Source: Actinomadura rupiterrae (GTDB taxonomy: Bacteria > Actinomycetota > Actinomycetes > Streptosporangiales > Streptosporangiaceae). Taken from it: a DNA stretch of 64,000 bases. The translations under genes and the position numbers were made by a program. Positions 59,149-64,000 of the stretch are shown piece after piece. Location: the NCBI RefSeq assembly GCF_024172125.1, contig NZ_JAMZEA010000001.1:868001-932000 (forward strand). The letters run 5' to 3'. The stretch's first letter is position 1; each line of letters begins with the position of its first letter. Under the pieces are notes generated by a model. It searched no databases and had not been told where the DNA came from. It saw only the letters and a program-made list of their open reading frames with translations.

Positions 59149-59694
59149 TCAGCGGTTGAGCCACTCGTCGGCGAGGATGGACCACAGCTGGTAGTCGCGC
59201 TGCCGGCCGTCGAAGTTGAAGCCCTGGCGGATGGTGGCCTCGTAGGTGAAGCCAATGCGCTTGGCCGCGGCGATGCTCGCCTCGTTGGAGGGCTCGCAGC
59301 CCCACTCGACGCGGAGCATGCCGCGCTCGCGGACGGCCCAGTCGATCATCGCCGTGGCGGCCCGGGTGATGATCCCGCGGCCGCGCGCCCACGGGCCGAG
59401 CCAGACACCGAGCTCGCAGACGTGCTGCCCGGTGTCGAAGATCCGGAACAGGGTGCCGCCGCTGAACACGCCGTCCACCCAGATGCCGTAGATCCGCGGG
59501 CCGTCGGCGGCCTGCGAGTCGGCGAAGCCCTGCAGGTAGGCGCGCGCGGCGTCCTCGTCGAACAGCCTCGCGGCGAACGGGATGTAGGCCCGGATGCTGT
59601 CGCGGACCTCCTCGACGTGCGCGTAGAACTCGGCCGCCTGCCATGGCTCCAGCGGACGCATCTCCACGCCTTCGGCCAATGTCAGACTCAGCAT
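59149..59694 (-). CDS. GNAT-family acetyltransferase
   Basis: The 181-residue protein is of the ribosomal-protein-serine acetyltransferase (RimL-like) type: VEMRPLEPWQAAEFYAHVEE, CELGVWLGPWARGRGIITRA (acetyl-CoA loop) and WGCEPSNEASIAAAKRIGF. Start ATG 59694 is used because gggagg lies 6 bases upstream; ATG 59715 would add seven residues. It is divergent from a TetR gene, but a functional link is not evident. Confidence 0.85.
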   Translation of the reverse strand: MLSLTLAEGVEMRPLEPWQAAEFYAHVEEVRDSIRAYIPFAARLFDEDAARAYLQGFADSQAADGPRIYGIWVDGVFSGGTLFRIFDTGQHVCELGVWLGPWARGRGIITRAATAMIDWAVRERGMLRVEWGCEPSNEASIAAAKRIGFTYEATIRQGFNFDGRQRDYQLWSILADEWLNR

Positions 59695-59808
59695 CCCGAC
59701 CCTCCCAAAGTGCATACCGAACGTTTGTTACGTACCATAGCCCTGCTCACTGACCGGAAGGAAACCGATAACCGGTGGACGGAAGCCGACTGGAAGGAGG
59801 CCGCTAGC

Positions 59809-60396
59809 GTGCCCGCGCGAGGAGACCACGACGCACGGCGCCGGGACGTGTCCGCCGCCGTGTGGCGGGTGCTGGCCGCGGACGGCTTCGGCGGCCTGAC
59901 GCTGCGCGCCGTCGCCGCCGAGATGGGCTCGTCCACGGGCCTGCTGACGCACTACTTCCCGAACAAGAAGGCGCTGCTCGCGCACGCGCTGGACCTCGCC
60001 GAGGAGCGCACGCTCGCGGGCCGGACGACCCCGGCGGGACGCGGCCTGGCGGCGCTGCGCGAGCTGCTCGCGGACGTGCTGCCGATCTCGGCGGAGGCGG
60101 TCGAGATGAACCGGGTCTGGGTCAGCTCGTGGGACGCCGCGCTCGCGGACGCCGACCTCGGCGAGCGCGAGACCGGCCGGTACGAGCGGTTCCGCACGCT
60201 GCGGCTGCGGCCGTTCGTGAAGCAGGCCGTGGAGCTGGGCGAGCTTCCGGCGGACGCCGACCCGGACGACATCACGACGATGCTGGCCGGGTTCGCGCAC
60301 GGCCTGGTCGTCCAGGTGCTGTTCGACCCGGTCCGCTACCCGCCCGCGCGGCAGCTCGCGATGCTCGATCGAATGCTGGCTGGTTTGTCCGCCTAG
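59809..60396 (+). CDS. TetR-family regulator
   Basis: The 195-residue protein has a typical helix-turn-helix (TLRAVAAEMGSSTGLLTHYF) and a TetR-C domain of the BetI-like type. The GTG at 59809 has ggagg at 8-base spacing; the in-frame codons before it are not domain-like. It may control the downstream amidohydrolase (66-base gap) or the divergent acetyltransferase. Confidence 0.88.
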   Translation: MPARGDHDARRRDVSAAVWRVLAADGFGGLTLRAVAAEMGSSTGLLTHYFPNKKALLAHALDLAEERTLAGRTTPAGRGLAALRELLADVLPISAEAVEMNRVWVSSWDAALADADLGERETGRYERFRTLRLRPFVKQAVELGELPADADPDDITTMLAGFAHGLVVQVLFDPVRYPPARQLAMLDRMLAGLSA

Positions 60397-60461
60397 CGAA
60401 GGATCGACCTACTACCCCTTTTTCGGCCAAGATGTCCACCCAGAGCCGAAAGGGGTCTTTG

Positions 60462-61310
60462 GTGACCGTTCTGGAGTTCGTGGACGCCCATGTCCATCAT
60501 TGGCAGTCGAGCGTGCACGATTGGTATCCGATGCTGCACGTGACGCTACCCGAGGTGCCGCGGGACTACCCGCCCGCGCGGTACCGCGAGGACGCGGCGA
60601 GCGCCGGGGTCCGGATCCTCGGCACCGTGCACGTCTCCGCCACGACGGTGCCCGGCGCGTTCCTCGACGAGACGCGCTGGCTGGACGCCATGGACGCGCC
60701 GGACCGCCCCTCGGCGATCATCGGAGCGATCGACCCGGACGTGTCGCCGCCGGTGGTCGAGGCGCAGCTGGACGAGCAGGCGCGCAGCCCGCTGTTCCGC
60801 GGCGTCCGGGTGTTCGCGGGCCTGGCCCCGCTCGGCGACACCGCCGCCGCCCTCCTGCGCGAGCTGGGAAAACGCGGCCTGATCTTCGACCAGGTGATCC
60901 GCGCGCCGGAGGTCGACGCCTACCTGGCCGCGCTCGCCCAGGCGCCGGACGTGCAGGTCGTCCTGGAGCACGCGGGCTGGCCCGAGGCGGGCGACCCGGA
61001 GGAGTTCATCCAGTGGCGCGAGGGCCTGGCCAAGCTCGCCGCGCTGCCCCGCGTGGACTGCAAGATCTCCGGCCTGGGCATGCCGCTCGGCCGGCTGGAC
61101 GCGGACGCGCTGCGTCCCTACATCGAGACCTGCCTCGACCTTTTCGGGATCGACCGCTGCTTCTTCGGCAGCAATTTCCCGGTCGACGGACTTTCCGGCA
61201 CCTTCGCCGAACTCATGGCCGCTTACGAGCGCGTGACTTCGGGTCTTTCCGCTGATGAGAGGCGCAAACTCTTCGTCGGCAACGCGACCCGCCGCTACCT
61301 CCCGGCCTGA
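60462..61310 (+). CDS. Amidohydrolase 2 family (lactonase-like)
   Basis: The 282-residue TIM-barrel metallohydrolase has VDAHVHHWQ at the start (His-x-His metal site), QVVLEHAGWPE in the middle and FFGSNFPVDGL near the end, where the metal Asp lies in the family. This is the L-fuconolactonase/2-pyrone-4,6-dicarboxylate lactonase-like group. The GTG at 60462 follows aaagggg; an ATG at 60432 would add ten residues. The substrate is unknown; the preceding TetR gene may regulate it. Confidence 0.85.
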   Translation: MTVLEFVDAHVHHWQSSVHDWYPMLHVTLPEVPRDYPPARYREDAASAGVRILGTVHVSATTVPGAFLDETRWLDAMDAPDRPSAIIGAIDPDVSPPVVEAQLDEQARSPLFRGVRVFAGLAPLGDTAAALLRELGKRGLIFDQVIRAPEVDAYLAALAQAPDVQVVLEHAGWPEAGDPEEFIQWREGLAKLAALPRVDCKISGLGMPLGRLDADALRPYIETCLDLFGIDRCFFGSNFPVDGLSGTFAELMAAYERVTSGLSADERRKLFVGNATRRYLPA

Positions 61311-61439
61311 TCATCCCCGCGCCCGGACAACCGCGCGCCGGTCGTCCGCGCGCAGCCCGGTCAGCCGCGCGCCCGGACAACTGCGGGCCGGTCGTCCGCG
61401 CGCCTGATCAGCCGTTCGCCCGGTCGACCGCGCAACTGA
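61311..61439. repeat. Repeat-filled gap between convergent genes
   Basis: Two copies of a unit starting gcgcccggacaac (61319 and 61369, period 50) and a copy of the next gene's 3' end (ctgatcagccgttcgcccgg at 61404, original at 61436, period 32) fill the whole spacer. No gene or clean hairpin is seen. Confidence 0.85.
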
Positions 61440-61850
61440 TCAGCCGTTCGCCCGGTCCTCTGAGCGCTTCTCGGCGATCCGGCGCTCGACCTCGCCCCAT
61501 GCGACCGGCAGGTCCGCCGCGGGGACGGTCCAGAACACGAACGTCGACTCGCGCATGACCTTCCGCTTGGCGCGCATCGTGGACTTGTGCGGCTCGGTGG
61601 ACGCGTAGGAGTTCAGCGCGTCCCGGCCGTCCCACGCGGAGACCGTCCAGAACGTGCGGCGCGGCAACTGCGCGCGGAGCGAGAGGCCCAGCGCGCCGGG
61701 CGAGCGGCGGGCCTGCCGCAGCAGCGCCATCGAGGCGAGGAAGAAGCCCGGCACGTGGCGCAGCGACCGGACCTCCAGCCGGGACGCCATGACCAGCGCC
61801 TCCGCGCCGGGTCCGGGGGCCTGCGGGGTCATCCAGGGCAGCGTGGGCAT
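61440..61850 (-). CDS. ABM/CrtA-like monooxygenase-fold protein
   Basis: The 136-residue protein looks like the dimeric alpha-beta-barrel fold of the spheroidene-monooxygenase-like/DUF3291 group: VRSLRHVPGFFLASMALLRQ, RRTFWTVSAWDGRDALNSYA, STEPHKSTM and TFVFWTVPAADLPVAW. Function is unknown, perhaps a small-molecule oxygenase or binding protein. The ATG at 61850 has gagagagg. It is divergent from a TetR gene, its likely regulator. Confidence 0.72.
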   Translation of the reverse strand: MPTLPWMTPQAPGPGAEALVMASRLEVRSLRHVPGFFLASMALLRQARRSPGALGLSLRAQLPRRTFWTVSAWDGRDALNSYASTEPHKSTMRAKRKVMRESTFVFWTVPAADLPVAWGEVERRIAEKRSEDRANG

Positions 61851-61879
61851 GGCGAACCTCTCTCCGGCCGAACGTATCT

Positions 61880-61929
61880 TGACAGTGCCTAGTTTCCGCC
61901 GCACACCCCGAACTTGTCAATGGAAAGTT
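61880..61929. promoter_or_regulatory. Overlapping inverted repeats in divergent promoter
   Basis: ttgaca (61880-61885) and tgtcaa (61915-61920) are inverted to each other, and gaactt (61911-61916) pairs with aagttc. Either could be the TetR operator; ttgaca-type words also resemble -35 elements on both strands. Confidence 0.4.
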
Positions 61930-61956
61930 CGGGCCGTCCTGGCCTAGGCTGGCCGG

Positions 61957-62514
61957 GTGAGTTCGAGCTACCACCACGGCAACCTGCGCCGCGCCGTCAT
62001 GGACGCCGCCGTCGCGGCGATCGAGGAGTCCGGGCCGTCCGGCTGGAGCCTGCGCGAGCTGGCCCGGCGCGCGGGGGTCTCGCACGCCGCGCCCGCGCAC
62101 CACTTCGGCGACAAGACCGGCCTGCTGACCGCGATCGCCGCCGAGGGCTTCGACCTGCTCTCGGACGCCCTCACGCGGGCCGGCGACGACCTGCTCGACC
62201 TCGGCGTCGCCTACGTCCGCTTCGCGACCCGGCACCGCGCCTACTTCGAGGTGATGTTCCGCCCCGAGCTCTACCGGCCGGACGACCCGGACCTCGCCGC
62301 CGCCCGCACCCGCTCCGGCGCCCTCCTCGACCGCGCCGTGGACCGGCTCTCCCCTGATCCCGAGTCGGCCCTCGCCGCGTGGTCGATCGCGCACGGCTTC
62401 GCGGGCCTGTGGCTCAGCGGCGCCCTCCCGGCCGAGGTCGGCGCGGACCCCGAGGCCGCCGCCCGTCCCGTCCTCGCCAAGCTCTTCGCCGTCCAGCCCG
62501 GCGAACCCGCCTGA
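61957..62514 (+). CDS. TetR-family regulator with WHG domain
   Basis: The 185-residue protein begins SSSYHHGNLRRAVMDAA, typical of the TetR/WHG subgroup, with helix-turn-helix SLRELARRAGVSHAAPAHHF and the C-terminal WHG-like region (YFEVMFRPELY, AWSIAHGFAGLWLSGAL). The GTG at 61957 has no ribosome site; a -10-like taggct 6 bases upstream suggests a leaderless transcript. It is divergent from the ABM-fold gene, so it probably regulates it. Confidence 0.9.
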   Translation: MSSSYHHGNLRRAVMDAAVAAIEESGPSGWSLRELARRAGVSHAAPAHHFGDKTGLLTAIAAEGFDLLSDALTRAGDDLLDLGVAYVRFATRHRAYFEVMFRPELYRPDDPDLAAARTRSGALLDRAVDRLSPDPESALAAWSIAHGFAGLWLSGALPAEVGADPEAAARPVLAKLFAVQPGEPA

Positions 62515-62530
62515 CCTTCGGCCAGCACGG

Positions 62531-63484
62531 CTAGGGCAGGGCTCTGAGGCAGCGTTCGGCGTGGGCGCGGAGGCCCTCCGCGAAGCCCGGCGGGCCCTCG
62601 ACGAGGGTGAAGTCGAGGTCCACGGACGTGATCATCCAGACGAGCGCCCAGAGCGAGTCGGCGCCGACGTGCATGAGGCAGCGGTCCCCCGCGACGGGTT
62701 CGAGGACGCCCATGCCCGGCCACACCCGCTCGGCCGCCTCCCCCGCCGAGACCCCCAGCTCGACCGTCGCTTGGAACGGCCAGGCCCTCTGCGCGAGGCG
62801 CCGGGACACGAACGCCGCTGGACCGCCGTCCGGGACGGTCCGCGCGGTGAACCTCGGCCCGGACGGCGTGCGCGGGACGAGCCGGTCCACGCGGAAGTTC
62901 CGCCAGTCGTCGCGGTCGGTGTCGTAGGCGACGAGGTACCAGTGGCGGCCGAAGTTGACCAGCCCGTACGGCTCGACATCGCGGACGGACCGGACGCCGT
63001 CCCGGCCGGTGTGGTCGAAGCGGAGGCGCTCGTGCCGGCGGGCCGCGTCCGCGATCGCCATCAGGACGTCCGCCGAGACCTCCGGCCCGGACGCGCCGAC
63101 CCGCGTCGTCGCCCGCTGGAGCGCGTTCACCCGGTACCGCAGCCGAGGCGGCAGGACGCGTTCGAGCTTGCCGAGCGCGCGCAGCGCGTTCTCCTCGATG
63201 CCCGCGACCGAGCCGGCCGCCGCCGTGCGCAGCCCGACCGCGACCGCCACCGCCTCGTCGTCGTCCAGGAGCAGGGGCGGCAGCGCCGCACCGGCGCCGA
63301 GCCGGTACCCCGCCGCGCCCTGGACGGCCTCGACCGGGTAGCCCAGCTCGCGCAGCCGGTCCACGTCCCGCCGGACGGTCCGGGTCGTCACGCCGAGGCG
63401 TTCGGCCAGCTCACCGCCCGTCCAGTCGCGGTGCGCCTGCAAGAGCGAGAGCAGCCTGAGCAGCCGCGCCGAGGTCTCCAACAC
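62531..63484 (-). CDS. WYL-domain transcriptional regulator
   Basis: The 317-residue protein has an N-terminal HTH_11 (TGGELAERLGVTTRTVRRDV), a linker, and a WYL domain (RHWYLVAYDTDRDDWRNFRV, then DRLV) that binds ligands or nucleic acid, followed by a WCX-like C-terminal part. The GTG at 63484 lies next to a palindrome that is probably its operator. It is divergent from an epoxide hydrolase gene, the likely target. Confidence 0.9.
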   Translation of the reverse strand: MLETSARLLRLLSLLQAHRDWTGGELAERLGVTTRTVRRDVDRLRELGYPVEAVQGAAGYRLGAGAALPPLLLDDDEAVAVAVGLRTAAAGSVAGIEENALRALGKLERVLPPRLRYRVNALQRATTRVGASGPEVSADVLMAIADAARRHERLRFDHTGRDGVRSVRDVEPYGLVNFGRHWYLVAYDTDRDDWRNFRVDRLVPRTPSGPRFTARTVPDGGPAAFVSRRLAQRAWPFQATVELGVSAGEAAERVWPGMGVLEPVAGDRCLMHVGADSLWALVWMITSVDLDFTLVEGPPGFAEGLRAHAERCLRALP

Positions 63485-63502
63485 GTTCCCAGACTGCCAG
63501 AG

Positions 63503-63527
63503 ACTTAGGACCGAACTCGTCCTAAGT
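63503..63527. promoter_or_regulatory. Perfect palindromic operator, WYL regulator/epoxide hydrolase
   Basis: acttaggac-cgaactc-gtcctaagt is a perfect 9-bp inverted repeat with a 7-base centre. It lies in the 61-base gap between the divergent regulator and hydrolase genes and is placed to control both. Confidence 0.8.
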
Positions 63528-63545
63528 GCTTCCTAGCGTGAGGGC

Positions 63546-64000
63546 ATGACGAACATCAGCCCTTTCAAGGTGGACATCCCGCAGGAGCAGATCGACGACC
63601 TCCGCGCGCGCCTCGCCGCCACGCGCTGGCCGTACGAGCTGCCCGGCGTCGGGTGGGACCGCGGCGTCCCGGTCGGCTACCTCAAGGGCCTGGCCGAGCA
63701 CTGGCGGACAGGTTTCGACTGGCGCCGCGCGGAGGCCGCGATCAACGCGTTCCCGCAGTTCACGACCGAGGTGGACGGGCAGCGCCTGCACTTCCTGCAC
63801 GTCCGGTCCGCCGAGCCGGACGCCGTCCCGCTGCTCCTGCTGCACGGCTGGCCCGGCGGCGTCACCGACTTCCTCGACGTCATCGGCCCGCTGACCGACC
63901 CGCGCGCGCACGGCGGCGACCCGGCCGACGCGTTCCACGTGGTCGTGCCGTCGCTGCCGGGTTTCGGCTTCTCCACGCCGCTCGCCGGGCCGGGCATGAA
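63546..64000 (+). CDS. Epoxide hydrolase, N-terminal part (cut by window end)
   Basis: The frame opens with [20 protein letters not shown], the start of the epoxide-hydrolase N-terminal (EHN) domain, then [34 protein letters not shown] and the oxyanion loop [20 protein letters not shown], and [11 protein letters not shown]. The nucleophile Asp lies beyond the window. Expected product: an alpha/beta-hydrolase opening epoxides to diols. A possible -10 (tagcgt) lies just upstream of the ATG, with gaggg very close to it. Partial, no stop in window. Confidence 0.9.
   Translation, partial: MTNISPFKVDIPQEQIDDLRARLAATRWPYELPGVGWDRGVPVGYLKGLAEHWRTGFDWRRAEAAINAFPQFTTEVDGQRLHFLHVRSAEPDAVPLLLLHGWPGGVTDFLDVIGPLTDPRAHGGDPADAFHVVVPSLPGFGFSTPLAGPGM

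Overview
The window comes from a very GC-rich actinomycete. Third codon positions are almost always G or C, GTG and TTG starts are common, and several regulators look leaderless. Core genes sit in groups typical of Actinobacteria: deoD-pmmB, add, cdd-deoA with a nucleoside BMP-type ABC importer, and sucC-sucD / DUF6350 / purN-purH / folD / DUF3017 / mdh / monomeric icd. The first group resembles M. tuberculosis Rv3306c-Rv3315c and Rv3335c-Rv3336c. A Streptosporangiales (Actinomadura-like) or Streptomyces-like host is my inference; there is no rRNA to confirm it.

Layout. 0.2-7.8 kb: purine nucleoside phosphorylase, phosphohexomutase, PH-domain membrane protein, adenosine deaminase, secreted X-Pro dipeptidyl-peptidase, membrane protein. 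8.0-11.8 kb: accessory block with a drug-efflux MFS gene, a frameshifted FMN reductase, a divergent TetR with a four-half-site operator array, and an Rpn/PD-(D/E)XK nuclease-like gene next to a LexA-type box. 11.9-19 kb: deoA, cdd and a four-gene nucleoside importer. 19.3-27.2 kb: M20 amidohydrolase, YbdK-type ligase, penicillin-binding carboxypeptidase with a repeat tail, SnoaL-like protein, YihY, 2'-5' RNA ligase-like protein, trpS. 27.4-35.1 kb: galE-galK, a DUF11 secreted protein, and an HSP90-like ATPase translationally overlapped with a 905-residue TPR protein. 35.3-54.7 kb: mdh, icd, DUF3017, FHA-HTH protein, folD under a ZTP riboswitch, winged-helix protein, acetyltransferase, purH-purN, two membrane proteins, a secreted esterase, a metallo-dipeptidase-like protein, sucD-sucC. 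55-64 kb: GH15-like lipoprotein, TSUP permease, Tm-1-like protein, acetyltransferase, TetR, amidohydrolase, ABM-type protein, TetR, WYL regulator, and the start of an epoxide hydrolase cut by the window end.

How genes work together. The left half imports nucleosides (BMP lipoprotein, ATPase, two permeases) and breaks them down (cdd, deoA, add, deoD), with pmmB handling sugar phosphates. The middle right combines one-carbon/purine synthesis (purN, purH, folD) with four TCA enzymes (sucC, sucD, mdh, icd). mdh and icd share a promoter-proximal motif that I infer is a common operator.

The most unusual signal is not a gene. About a dozen genes have short tandem duplications (12 to about 70 bp period) immediately at or after their stop codons; in several cases the duplicated unit is the last codons plus the stop. 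Other points for follow-up are the HSP90-TPR pair, the SOS-like box at the Rpn gene, the single-base frameshift in the FMN reductase, and a set of well-formed palindromic operators.
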